Assembly (NCBI RefSeq): GCF_030272615.1
Contig: NC_081405.1
Span: forward strand, 24,411,272 to 24,475,271
DNA length: 64,000 nt
Direction: 5' to 3'
Origin: Cryptomeria japonica
Lineage: Eukaryota > Streptophyta > Pinopsida > Cupressales > Cupressaceae
Position 1 is the stretch's first letter. Each line of letters begins with the position of its first letter. The notes below the pieces were generated by a model. The model was not told the DNA's origin and made no database searches. It was given only the letters and a program-made list of their open reading frames with translations. Shown here piece after piece: positions 43,465-55,839 of this stretch. A program made the translations under genes and the position numbers.

Positions 43465-44362
43465 AAACCAACTATAAGACTATTATAGCAAAACAGGTTC
43501 TGATTTGTAATTGAAGGATTAATGGGGCAGACAAACTGTAATTTGTTTGGCAAAAAAGGCTTTGGCAGATGAGAATACCTGCTTTGTAGTATATTGTTCA
43601 AAATCGCTGCTATATAGTTATAGGAATCGTCATAAGAACCTTTGCAAGAAATGGTTACTAGTTTTTTGTACGTTATCCACATATCAGGTTTGTGCCATAT
43701 GCATGCACATATGGTATAATGTGGTGCAAAGTTGGGACCATGTATATATGTCCAAATCTTGTAGAGAGATTTTAAGGATTTCGCTCATCTTGGTATGGAT
43801 TAGGGAGATAAGACTATTAGCACACAACATTTTTGATTTGTAATTGAAGAATGAAGGGGGCAGACAAATTGAAATTGTTTGCCAAAAAAACTTTGGCAGA
43901 ATGCTTGCTTTGTAGTATTTTGTTCAAAGTTACTGCTATATGGTACACAGTTATCTTCATACAGCCTGAGTTGGCCTAGTGGTGAACTTGTGCTCTTGAA
44001 AGAGAGGTCACAAGTCCAAATCCCACAAGGCGTAAGGTATGCATGTCTCGTTTGTAGCACAGTTACGTGGCTCCTGCAAGGAGTATGGGGTAGTCCATAT
44101 TGCTATCAGCCATCTGTAGACCCATATGCAGACATCCTGACATCGTAGACTGTAAAAGAAGCTTTCTTTCTTTCTTTCATATGAACTTTTACAAGAAAGG
44201 TAAATAGTTTTATTTAGTTTCCTACATATCAAGTTTGTGCCATATGTACATATGGCATAATGCGGTGCAAAGTTGGGGCCATGTATGTATGTCCAAATCT
44301 TGTAGAGCTATGATTATTGTAGACTTGGAGGATTTCACCCATCTTGGTACGCATTAGGGGAC
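43465..44362. repeat. Tandem duplication, unit about 345 bp, second copy split by a SINE
   Basis: Copy 1 (43465-43808) and copy 2 (43811-44362) share, in order, AAGACTATTA, TTTGTAATTGAAG, GGGGCAGACAAA, TTTGTAGTAT, GTGCCATATG, GCAAAGTTGGG, ATGTCCAAATCTTGTAGAG and CATCTTGGTA. Copy 2 carries an extra 220 bp with SINE features. Divergence suggests an old duplication. No coding role is seen. Confidence 0.85.
43956..44181 (+). mobile_element. tRNA-derived SINE
   Basis: The insert 43962-44175 (214 bp) is flanked by TTCATA (43956-43961 and 44176-44181) and is absent from the first copy of the host duplication. It has an A box TGGCCTAGTGG (43972-43982), a B box GTCCAAATCC with one mismatch (44014-44023), and a 3' end of repeated TTTC. 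These are the marks of a tRNA-derived SINE. The clean empty-site comparison makes the boundaries reliable. Confidence 0.85.
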
Positions 44363-46682
44363 CGGAGTTAGAGGTTGTACAAACTAACTTTAAGGTGCAT
44401 AGAGCCACATATGTGCCATGTTGACATTGAAAAACTTAATTGTTTTTTATTAAAATAGGCGATTTTGGCCGAAGTTTTGAATTGGAAGATCTTTTTGAAG
44501 GACCCAAAATTGTACACAAGAAGTAAAGCCATGATTGCATGAAACAAGGACCATGAAATAGTTTCTCAAAAGAAATGCCCTTGAGAGCCAAACAACAAAA
44601 CCACAGTTGAAAGAACTAAATCAACAGTCATGGTGGTTTGAATCCAAATGTATCGAAAGAGCTTTGGAGTGGAGATGAAATTTAACTTGGTTAGGTCTTC
44701 CTACATTTTGTTGAAGAATAAGAAAAAATTAATTAATATGGTCATCGCATGAAATTGATCAAAAACTTGCAAACTTATAATAGCCCAACTATGGACAAGA
44801 TTGATGTTTGTATGAGAACCAAAGAACCTCCCAATGTAGGCATTCCTCAGACAAGTATAAGCTTTGACCACAAACGCATCAATAATCCTTATAGAAGCAC
44901 AAGGGACATCCAAGTAAAAGGACACAACTCCTTGGCAAGGTTGCACCATTGTTGATTAGAAACACCACTTGCATGAACAATTGGAGTAATTACTTGTGCA
45001 ATAGGGCAAGGAATACACTCCTTCAAGGAGCAATGCAAGTTCAAATCTGAACCTTGCAAGGAACAAAAAGGAGGGGAATCCGAAATCCCTTTAGAGTTGT
45101 AAGCAAAAGGTGCCTAGTTGAGGTGAAATCCTTCCCAATAGCTACTCACACAATGTCCTTGTAAGATGTAGGAGAAGATTCCTCAATTGCAATCTTGACA
45201 GAGCCCATGTTGCTAGAAACATGTCCAACAATCCCCCCAGTAGACAACTTGCCACTAGCGGAAGCCTTGGCCAAGAGAGAAGTAAGAATAATTGCTCAAT
45301 AGAGGAAACCATTTCATAGGCCAAAAATATGACCTTAGAAACCCCATTAGAGCGTTCCTTACGGACATGATGAACAACCATAAGGGAGGAAGTTCAAAGG
45401 CCCAACATCCTCACTTGGAGCAACATAGATCTATCAAAAGCTCACCTCCTGGACCTCCTAATAACCATCATTACCCTCATCATTTGCATCCTCCTTGTCT
45501 CCACCCTTTGAAGTATTCCCACCCATCGAGGATCTGAAATCCACCGCCTCCCCCCCACTCTATTTCTCACTCTTGCTCCTCCACTTTCTCATCATTCAAG
45601 TTTTTTATAAGGTACAAAAGTTGTCAGTACAAATATTCTCTATAAGATTTATTCCATTATGTCTATATAGTATTTTAAATCCCTTTGACAAATATTTCAT
45701 TTAATTAATTTATCCAATACCAAAAGCGGACACGTGGAACCCCAAAATGTTGGAAGGTTTGGTTTCTTCTAGTTGACATTTAAAAAAAAAATGTTTTTAG
45801 ATAAATTAAATGTGGGATTGTATCGGGCTCCACATCCAAAGATAAAATGTGATTACAAATAGGCATTTATGCCTAGATAAACCCAACAAGATAGAGTATG
45901 ATAGAGTATGTATATCCCCAAAATAAAAATTATAGCAACACATAAAAAATCTAAATTAGAATATTAGACTTCAAACCTTCTTCAAACAAATATTGATATG
46001 AAATAAAAAACTCCACAAGGATTAAGCAATTTCTTCACAATTGATGCTCTTAGTTTGACAATCTTTGCATAGAAATTTATGAATATTTCTTTAAATGAAA
46101 AATTGATTGTTAAATTGGAAATATATTGTTACAACAATAAATTATTCAACATATATAATAACAAGAAAATTTGGGAACTACCAAAGAAAACAATCCACCA
46201 AACACTACAAATCATACAATGCCATTAACATCGATCTCCTCCAACTCCAAGATGAAAATCTCAACACTTGAGGCTGATCTAGGTGGCTCGACAAACAATA
46301 TGAAACCAATCTTCTACAACAAATTGATCTTTGAAAACAAATATCAACCACCTAAAATGTGACATGAATATTGGAAAACAAACTTCACACATCTTCACTC
46401 AAAATTGTATAAAACTAATCCAAACGTCAAGAACTTGGTGCACAATTGAAATAGATCATTACCATCTCTTGGTTTTGATCAAGAACACCAAGATGCATAG
46501 AAACAAATTGCTCTACAACAATGAAATAAACCACAACACACAACATCAAAAACAATAGACAACCTTGCACATAAATTTCACTTGTGACCTGCAACATTTC
46601 AACATAAAGGAGCTCTATTTGCCCTAATTGAAAGACAAATCTTCATTACTCTAGAAGCTTTTTAGAAGAACAAATGAACAAA
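44363..46682. other. Intergenic, nothing recognised
   Basis: Open frames on either strand (the longest about 80 residues) show no known domain. A short C-rich, CCTCC-containing stretch lies at about 45430-45590. From 45700 on the sequence is very AT-rich. Confidence 0.45.
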
Positions 46683-46683
46683 A

Positions 46684-46922
46684 AATTACTGATCTATAAT
46701 AGCCACACACTCCACAAAAATCCACATCAAATCTGAATATACAACACTACATAGTGTCTTGAAATCCTACAAACACACACCACATTGCATAACTAAAACA
46801 ATTAATTACTGATCTATAACAGCCACACACTCCACAAAAATCCACACCAAATCTGAAAAATACAATACTACACAGTCTCTTGAAATCCTACAAATGCACA
46901 CCACACTGCACAACTAAAATGA
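46684..46922. repeat. 120-bp tandem duplication
   Basis: Copies start at 46684 and 46804 (ATTACTGATCTATAA, CCACACACTCCACAAAAATC, CTTGAAATCCTACAAA). They differ at about ten sites. Confidence 0.85.
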
Positions 46923-48796
46923 CTTGCAAAATTTTGCAAATATTTGAAACTCCAATGCAATCTTAAAGTAAGATTGCCTTCAAAAGACAATGGGTTTTTA
47001 TCCAAAGAAGGAAGTGCTCATCCAAAAAAGTTGTGAATAAAATGTGATAACAAGTCCTTTTGAAGGAAAACTTGCATACTTATAATAGCTCCAAAATCCA
47101 AACAACCCTATATTGAAAATAAATTAAATAATCACTTTTCATAACCACTACAAGATTCTTGGCTAAAAATAAGCACTAACTCCTCTCTTACAAACTGTCA
47201 TAAAATCAACTATGTTTTACCAACTTGTCTTAGAATCTTCTAAAATTAGGTGTAACACGATCTTGGATTGTCAACACAAAATAAAATATTACAATATTTA
47301 AATGGCCTCAATTAAGTAGCTGAAAATATTACTTTATCATGGATTCAAAACCTTAAATATTAAATAATTATATTTTAAACTCCTTTAACCCATAGAAAAT
47401 ATTGGAATGAGCACTTTGCCCATGAAATTAAATTATTTCAAATTGGGAGATGACAAAGAATGAAAAACATAAAAAACAAATATCCTTATTTGAGCTAGGA
47501 TTCAAAACCAAGAGAACAAAAAAAACTAATTAACACTTTAACATACTAGCCAATTTAGTTTTCTTTTGAGATTTAGTACCATTTGAGACGATGCCTTATT
47601 TTTAGAAAGATAATTTCTATAATAAATTGGAGCCCAAACACCTTCCCTTTGAGGAATTGCTACATGATCCAAAGGATTTGAAGACCAAAATACAACTTGA
47701 GAAGTGAGCATTGGGGATGTAGAAATTACACTTGTAGGCAACACAAAATTAGGGAAAAAGGGGACAAAAATATATCTTCATTCATTCTCCTAATAATGGG
47801 CTTCAAAACTACCATTTCCTAATCAACCAAAGAGACCAAATGCCACCCAACAACTCAAGAATTAGGAATTAACAAGATGTAGGCTTAGTAGCCAAATAGA
47901 GCCCATCACTTAGTGCTTCTTAAGATGACACCCTCACTAGGTTGTGCTAAGGCAGTCAAAGAGTAGCAAGAGAAGCCTCATCTAGGACAATATTAACATT
48001 CATGAAAATGTTTTACACTCTTCTACTAATATCTTAAATTAGGAGTCTTAATGTTTCATACTTGTTTAAGACTTATGTCCAAGACCATAAAAATAAATAA
48101 TGTAAAAAGATCAACTTCATAATAATCAAACTAATTGTTTTCAAATTCAATTTTCCTACATATAGCCATTTTCAAAGAGTTTGGGAAAAAACTTGCCAAG
48201 AAAGTTTACTCCAAACAAAAAGGAAGAGAAAATGCGATGGGAGGTTAAGCAACCTAACCAAGACTAGTAACATAGAGAATGATTTTAACAAGGGATTAAA
48301 TTTAAGTGCCATGACTTCATAAAGAGAAAAGTGTTTCCATAGAACAAAGGGATAATGTCTTTAGGCTAGAAAGAATGGTGTACAATGTTTGATCTAAGCT
48401 GAGAAAGATCTTCAAAATGAACTCTCCTATAATGTTGGAAGCCATAAGAATATTACTTAGGTGTGTATTTTTGTTCGATGTGACAAGATATAAAATTAAT
48501 GTCATTATTTTTTCCAAATTTTTAATATTATATTTATATTCAATTATTTAATATATTTTTAATACATAATACATAATATATTTATCTAAATAGTATATAT
48601 AATAATATTTTAAATTATACATTAAATATTATATATGTGCCATGTTTGTGAAGAAACCTTCCATTATCACGCTATCGTGCCTATAACCCCCTCTTAGCAG
48701 ATGTGGGCATATAACTTGCTTAATGATCTGTTTAATATCCTCCTCTTCAACTCTAAAAAGCCTCCTTCAACTTTAAAAAGCGTCCTCTTCATCATC
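46923..48796. other. Intergenic, nothing firmly recognised
   Basis: The sequence is A-rich. A minus-strand frame at 47538-47744 is open for 68 residues but has no recognisable domain. 48520-48640 is almost pure A/T. Confidence 0.45.
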
Positions 48797-49026
48797 AATT
48801 GACATAGACAAAGGACTAATCTGCAAAAATCATTTTTGATTGAACAAACTGTCTCATAAACTATCCTTAACCTCATGAACGTTAAAATTATCTTCCTCTT
48901 CCTCTTCTCAGAATTGACATAGACAAAGAACTAATCTACAAAAATCATTTTTGATTGAACAAACTGTCTCATAAACTATCCTTGACCTCATGAACGTTAA
49001 AATTATCTTCCTCTTCCTCTTCTCAG
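48797..49026. repeat. 115-bp tandem duplication
   Basis: Copies at 48797-48911 and 48912-49026 differ at only a few bases. The unit length is not a multiple of three, so it truncates the minus-strand frame described for 48908-49348. Confidence 0.93.
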
Positions 49027-49348
49027 AATCTTCATCTTTGCAGTTACACTTTAGGCCAAAGTGTTTCCTCCCAGTCAATAGACTCACTGGATCATAAACC
49101 GCTGCCTTCGCGTACTCTAAACACCAATCCAACTGGAAATAAGATCATTAGAACACAGGTTTCCACTGCCAAATTTCTCTGGGAGTCAACGAATGCCTTC
49201 AACTTACGGTGTTTTTCGGCAATATCTTGTTTTTATATTTCGACATTCCTTCGACACAATTCTCGATTATGTTTCCCAATCTTAGTCGAGATGCTATAAT
49301 TACCTTCACGACTGACAACAAAGTTGTCCCTATCGTTGCAGCCTCCAT
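48908..49348 (-). CDS. Possible small two-exon gene or gene remnant, unknown function
   Basis: Exon 1 is 49348-49208 (ATG, 47 codons). Its donor is GTAAGT, the intron is 75 bp (49207-49133) with CTAAT about 20 bases before TTATTTCCAG, and exon 2 is 49132-48908 ending in TGA. The frame stays open across the junction, giving 121 residues. The protein begins MEAATIGTTLLSVVKVIIAS with a hydrophobic run, then a basic DSEKRKRKI stretch. No family is recognised. The end lies in a 115-bp tandem duplication that shifts the frame; the undisturbed copy would read on further, so this may be a broken gene. Base composition is less AT-rich than the flanks. It could also be chance. Confidence 0.4.
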
Positions 49349-50064
49349 GGTCGTTAAGGACATAATAATTTAAGAACTTTGTGATTTTTATCTTGCCACC
49401 TCACAATAATATGAGACATGTGGCTCAGTTCGGTTTTCACACGACAAAGCATACGTGCCCGTGAAAACAGACACTCCAGTGCGCATGATGTACTGCACCC
49501 GATTGACAGGTTGGTGAAAGAATGTTCAAATTCGAGAATTAAAAGTTCTGCCAAATAATCTCTCAGAAAGGATCCACTTAATGGATTTCCAGTGATTTGT
49601 TTGGTCCTTTCTTAGATATGTAGGTACCTATTATAACAAGACAACTGGATCGAGAAGGACCGTATGTGAACCGTGGGAATGGCCAGAACCTTGGCTATGC
49701 AGCCTGCAAATTTATCTTTAAAAGTGTTTTCTTAACGAATAAAAGAATCGTTTTGTCGACTGCATAGATAGGGGGAAGAGCACCAGTAGCCGTCAGAGCT
49801 AACTTCGCGCACCCACAGATCCTAAACGATACATCGGACTTTGATTTTTTTTTTTTAGTTGTCTTCGTATATATATATTTTTTAGTTGTTTTCGTATGCA
49901 ACTTAACTGCTTATAGCTATTGATCTGGCTTCTGGGTAGTAACGATGCACACTGTGAAATCAGTTATGTGCACAAAGGTCAAAAAGTACACATTTCAAAG
50001 TGTCGCCCAATACCTAACTAAAGATGTTCCAGTAACCGTCAACTCAAAATTGCTAGTAATTGTT
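49349..50064. other. Upstream of the candidate small gene, unassigned
   Basis: This is GC-richer than the surroundings (about 49400-49820) but contains no recognised domain. It could be a promoter and leader for the minus-strand candidate, or remnants of an older gene. Confidence 0.35.
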
Positions 50065-50154
50065 GACAAATGTCCCAATAGTGGTGCACAAATGTTCCAA
50101 TAGTGGTACACAAATGAGACAAATGTTCCAATAGTTGTGCACAAATGGGCCAAT
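50065..50154. repeat. Minisatellite, 22-bp unit, about four copies
   Basis: Units read ACAAATGTTCCAATAGTGGT with small changes. One spacing is irregular because of an extra ACAAATGAG. Confidence 0.8.
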
Positions 50155-50860
50155 TAATTACAAAAAATGATCGGCTATTGGTACAAAACAAATTTATTAA
50201 TGGTGTTTGCACTATGACAACTATTGGGGGGTCAACATGACAATAAGGTGATGGTTATTGGAACTATGTTATCTATTGGTGCTCTTCCTCTAGTCATGTT
50301 GCAAAAAAAATTGACAACTTCAGAGTATCGTAGGAAAAAACAAAAGTACTAAGCAATTCCCAATTGGTTGGGATGGATTGGATGACCCCCTTGTCTCCAT
50401 TTGTTGTCATCTTTACTATGCATTGGAGACTCTGCCGCCGACTGTTTTTCTCGAGTCCTGTCGCTAGCTGCACTTGCTGCCACCCCTTTCTTCACTGGCC
50501 ACTGCATTTATTCCCAACACCATCACATTGAGATCCGCCACTACGGCTTCTGCCTTGTTCCTGCTCTGTGTAGTCTGATAGCTTTGAAAATTGATTGCAT
50601 GAAATTTTCAATTTTTGAGCTCAAATATTGATTTTCGGGTTTTATTTGTATCTTCTTAAATGATCCAAAGTCTAAGGTTTAGAGTTTATCAAAATTCCTT
50701 ATGTTTTAAGAAGAAAACCCTAGAAATGATATAGTCTGTTGTTACATACCACCGGTTTATAAAATATGATTTTCCTGAGTCATGCACATAGAATTTCCCT
50801 ATGACCGATCTCCCTTTTAATTTTTGTGCCTGTGCTTATGTTTTCCTAAGCCTGAAAGTC
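50155..50860. other. Intergenic, nothing recognised
   Basis: A + strand frame at 50401-50631 is open but has no known domain. Confidence 0.45.
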
Positions 50861-53500
50861 CTAAGTATTTCGACCATTTGCTAAAAATAGAATGGATCCA
50901 ACGGTTCGCGCTTCCCCGTGATCAAAGATGCAAGGGTTTTAAAGATCGTGGTACCACGAGATTGTGCCACTTGTTCTCAGCGAAAACCGGTGAGGATGGC
51001 AGTATAACTGGTCGAAACATTGTGTTACTGGTTCTCAGGCGGTAAAGGTCAGTCTACTAACAGTCCCATCCATTTGCACGTGTTCAAAATGAATGGAGAT
51101 GTTTTGTCTTGAGGTAAAAGTTGCTCGATTTTTAATTTTGGAGGAGTTAACGGGCATTGTACAAAGCGGTAAAGTTTGAACAGATCTGATGTCCCCTGTG
51201 TTCCCGCGATGGAAGTTGCAAGGAGGTTATAGATCGCGACATCGCGAGATGATGCCATGTGTCCCAGGGTGACCAGGAAGACCTATGGTGGGGCCGCTGA
51301 CGGAGTTCGATCGAAGGATGATATGACACTATTTAGTTGGGATTTGGTGGGTCCGCGGATACAGATGGAAGGACAAATGCCGCGTCGACATATAATGACT
51401 GTTAGATCTGCCAAGCTGAATGAGATCTGCGACTAAGTTTCAAATAAGGAATTAGGAGGGATCATAGAAGGCACCGGTCGTAGCTTGCTTGGGAAAGGCA
51501 GAATGAATGGGATACAGACTTGTCGACTCAGAACTGATTAGATAGTAAAAAATGATAGCCCAGAGATGTGAACAGATTTGGATAAGCTTCTGGTTCAAGT
51601 GTGATGGATCATGAGTTCTCTAATGAATTCAAAGATTTGTCTGTTGGCAGAGATCCTAAAGAAGAAGAATGTACACCCATGGAAGAATAAAATCAAGATA
51701 AAATCACTCGCATCAGATGAACCTTGACAAAAGAATACAGTGGATGTGATATGCATGAATTTTAGTGTCCATAGCTGGCAGAGCAAATTAAGAACACCAG
51801 AGTGATGATGTTTCACGAACAAGCACTACTTGATGAAGTATTGTTGAACTATAAATACAACAAGGTGGCGATCAAATTGGTAGGAGAGTATGAAGCCTTT
51901 TCATTTTCTGAATGCAGTTTTTCCTTCTGCAAAGGGAATGATATTTGAGCAAGCTTGTAGATGGAGTTACAATATACTCTGTGATACTGGATGGAATTCT
52001 TCTCTCATGTGTGAGTATGTCTATTGCCAAAGGGGATGTGGAAGTGGGAAGGATTGCTAGAGGGGGCGTGTAAGCCTTTTCTTATGAAGAAAGACCATGC
52101 ATGGCACAACCTCTGTGTCTACTCTATCACTAGGTGCTAGGGGTTTTTGAGAGAGAGCCCATAGAGGAATGAAAAAAGAACATGTCTGGGTAGGGAGTGG
52201 CAGCAATCCATCCATGTAGCTACATGGACATTGCGACCCCTCCCCAACATATTATGTTTACCCTCTAACTCCCCCTCCCCCTGCCTCTGATCCTGGGCAT
52301 GAAGGTTGAAGCTCCTCCTCTAGTTTTTAGGCAACTTTTCTTCTTGCCAGGACACTCAATAAGACAAAAGTGAAACATCTCACACTCCATCCAAAGGTGT
52401 TGGGGTGATAACGACATGGCTCAAACGGTTTTGCCCCTACCAATTTTTAGTTAAGAACGATGATTCACAAGTGCCAATGCATGGACATGTAAACATTTTT
52501 GTAACAGAAATGCATACGACATTTTAGGGCTAATTGTTAAGAATGAATTTGCTGTTAACATGTGTCTTTTGGCCGGAAGCTTGTGGCTCCCTTTAATTCT
52601 ATAAAAAGGGAAATCATGGCAAGAAAAGAGGTTTAGATTTGTGGGAAATGTCTTGTAGGTTCAGTTTTCTTGTTCCTTGGGTTTTTCCTAGTCTGTTTCC
52701 AGCAATGAGTAAAAGTGAAGCAAACAAACTGTAAAATCTTTTACAGAGCAAATAAACAAATGTTTTAGTGTCAAATTTTGTACAGGTTCTTAAAGGAGTT
52801 ATGCATAAATCTTATCTTGTAACAAAGATAGCATTTTACTTATAAAAAATAGAAATCTGACCTTTTTCTCTCCATTGCATGATTCTATCAGTTATTTAAG
52901 TGAAATGAATCAAGGGTTTATTTCATTGTTATGATGTATGTAGCTTTCTGTTTATGCTTGGGCCAAAGGGGTCAATTAAATTGCTTAAATGGAGTTGCAG
53001 AATGATAGGACTTATGCAAGGATTTTAAGTAAGTAGTTTTGGGTTAGGGTTACAAATGGGATATATTGTAAGGCAGTATCATCTCAGATCTTATGTTATC
53101 AGATCAAGTTCTGTCGCACTTTCAAGTTTATGTTTCACATCTTTCAAGTGCCCAATGGAGTAAGACACTAATTAGTGCTTGTAACTGGTTTTGTTTATCA
53201 GTCTTGTTTTGTTTTCAACTGATGAATCTCTACAAATCTCATAAATATCAGAATATCATTTGTTACGTTTTATGTATTTTTTGAAAGTTGTCCCGCCCCT
53301 TCTCATACTCTAGCTTAAGGTTGAGGATCACTGAAGGATTTGCCATCCTTGAGCATTCTCCCTTTCTGTTGAGTCTTTTCATGAGATAATCTGCTTTGTT
53401 TTCAGCAAATTCCTAAGTATCGTTGCAGAGAGTAGGAGATTTACTGAAGGGATCACCCTCCTTGGTTCTGTAGAGCCTAAAGTACAAAAGGACTTTGTAT
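50861..53500 (+). repeat. LTR-like region(s) with two TATA boxes
   Basis: Two similar blocks near 50910 and 51200 share a Cg-rich pattern (GATC..AAGATGCAAGG / GCGATGGAAGTTGCAAGG, then CGAGATtgTGCCA / GCGAGATGATGCCA). TATAAATA (51850-51857) and TATAAAAAGG (52590-52599) each precede G/A-rich leaders. The combination of U3-like repeats and TATA boxes suggests one or two old LTRs in + orientation. No ends, PBS or coding part was found. Confidence 0.35.
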
Positions 53501-54908
53501 CCTTGTTAATGTTGGTCCAAGCCTGACGGATATTAATAGTTGGAGGTGGCTCTCCATAGATATTTAGAGGAATCAGCTTGGTCTCTTCCCAGTGACAGTG
53601 TAAACCCGTCCATTTTTGGGAACCAACATAGTCGCATCCCAGTTGCCTCTCGCCTTGGCTCTGTCGATCCTCTCATTTCGACCACCAGTTGTTGTTCATC
53701 TCCGTCGCCCAGGTTTTCCATCCCAACTTTTGTCACCACCGTCAGGCTTTCTTCCAACCATCGATTGGCCTTGTTCCTCGGTCACTGACAACCTTTTCCT
53801 CCATTGTGCCATTGTTTTTTTGACTGTGACACATGGTGCAAAATCATTGGCCCGAGACCATGACACTATGGTGACACGTAGCACAATACCATTTGTCAGT
53901 GAGGTCCAGTCAAAGTGTCAGCTAAGCACCACACAAGTTGCCACACAATAGATGTACAACCACACGATAGCCACATCAACAGACACATAAGGAGGATCGT
54001 ACATCCACACAAGTCATCCATACAAACACGTGAGACTCAATTATTCATTAGTATTGCCGACTCAATGCCCACTCAGCTGCCACATAGACTGACACATCAT
54101 CGTATGGTTTAACCAAGTCATCCTGCCACGTCAGCACCACACTACCACATGTCAGGCCAAGATTTGTCTGCACAATGCCACACAAGTAGGGGATTTTTGG
54201 CCATGACGACCGTACGACCATCAAATTGGATCGGGTGAAATGCCGATGTCAGCATATTTTTGAAATGTTTTGACCCCTTTGCAATGAACTTTTGAATTTG
54301 TAGTCCAACTTCAGAGGCTCATTGGTCATTTTGAGCCCTTTTTTAGTGCAATTTTTTTGATTTGGGTTAATTTTTTGTGCTCTCCGCAATGGTGTGGTTA
54401 TTTTATGATTTTAGTGGATAAATTTTTCAGAATTTTTTATTTTTTCACAACTATACTTGTCTAATCCTCATTTTTGCAACTTCTCAGGCTTTGTTCGAGA
54501 TTATACAACCCCCTTTTTAGGTACCTTTTTTTTCAAGAAAGTGCATATTTTTTCATCTACTTTCACGTGGTGCTATCAGATTTTCACCATTTTTAGTAGA
54601 AATTGTACTTTCAATATTTGGCCTTTTTTGGCGTATTTGGTACTTGTAATTTGCTTGGATCTTGGTTTAGATCTCTTGCATTATTGGTTTGAGTCTTCTA
54701 TAACCTATTTGAGGCAGTTGTATTTTGAAATCAAAAGTCCACTTTGACCTTATTTACAAGTGGCCCATTATACACGCACTAAGTATAAAGTGTCAAATCG
54801 TCATTTTAGTGAGGGGGGGGGGGGTGGGGTTCTTTGATTGAGTGAATTTGGGGGGGTGTCTTGTGTGATTGTGCCTCTCTTTATCTTGTGCTCTTTCATT
54901 TTTTTGCT
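53501..54908. other. Unassigned, possibly leader of the Copia element
   Basis: 53820-54180 is rich in CCACA and CACAT words without clear periodicity. A G run lies at about 54814-54826. If the following gag is original, its LTR or leader should lie here, but I find no primer-binding site. Confidence 0.35.
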
Positions 54909-55780
54909 ATGGGTTCTCCTAAATTTCCACTTTTAACTCCACATAATTATGCTTCTTGGAAAATCAAAGCATGAAGTAAGCTAATGGAAACAAGACCCAT
55001 TCATTACGTAAATGGAACAATTACAACACTAGTAGATCCTAAAGCTGATCCTAATGCTCAATTGGAATGGATCACTAAAAATTCAATGACTCTTAGAACC
55101 TTGAGAAGCATGTATTTGATGACCTTATTTTTCACATTGAGAAATGTACTATACTCAAGGATGCTTGGTATATCTATGAGAAATTGTGTGGTCAAGTTGA
55201 TGAGATTAGGGGTTGCAAGCTTGACAATAAATCCACATTGTTGGATCCCAAGGATTTTGATACAATCGAAGATTATGCCACGAAAGCAAATGAGCTAAGA
55301 GCCAAGCTTAAGGATTGTGGCATTGACAAAAATGATGCTCAATTGGTTTACAATTTGTTGGACAAACTTTCATTAAGTATGCAACCGTTGTTTCTAGCTT
55401 TCATACCTAGCGGTTGACTCAAGGTGCCTCATACACTCCAACATCATTTGATGCAATCACGAAGATGTTGATACATGAGCAATCAAAGTTGAACAAGATG
55501 GGGATTCTCAAGTCTTCAAAGTCCCAAGCTTTGGTGGCTAATAAAGGGAATCTAAGCAATCAAGGAAAAGGCAAGAACCAAAAACAGTCTAAGCCAAAAC
55601 CACAACAAGATAGAGCACAATCATCCTCTCCACAACATGACGTTTCTCCATCCTCACCTAAGGGGAAACTATACAAGGATAATCTTTTTTGTGCATATTG
55701 CAAGAAGTCAGGACATGATAAACTTGTTACAAGAAGGATAGTAATGAATTGAAACATCTTCTTGAGAAGAATAAAATCAG
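54909..55780 (+). pseudogene. Broken Copia gag (UBN2-type) with zinc knuckle
   Basis: It starts ATGGGTTCTCC (MGSPKFPLL, then YASWKIKA). A TGA at 54972-54974 follows. Fragments of the gag core then appear in two frames (LEWITKNSMTLRTL; DAWYIYEKLCGQVDEIRG; YATKANELRAKLKDCG; LVYNLLDKLSLSMQPLFLAF). A TGA at about 55415 is followed by SFDAITKMLIHEQSKLNKM, a basic linker and a CAYCKKSGH zinc knuckle (about 55690) whose last Cys is in another frame. At least three frameshifts or stops make it inactive. Protease, integrase and reverse transcriptase are absent, since LINE sequence follows. Confidence 0.85.
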
Positions 55781-55839
55781 TTTTCCACCCATGTTTATTA
55801 TTCCTCTTGTTGGGTTCCTTCTAAGGCCTCTTACAACAA

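Noticed and set aside
54814-54826. G run as a regulatory quadruplex
   Set aside because: It is a simple homopolymer next to a broken element; no arrangement of separate G tracts beyond the run supports a specific role.
55560-55757. 65-residue minus-strand ORF
   Set aside because: Antisense of the Copia gag basic linker.
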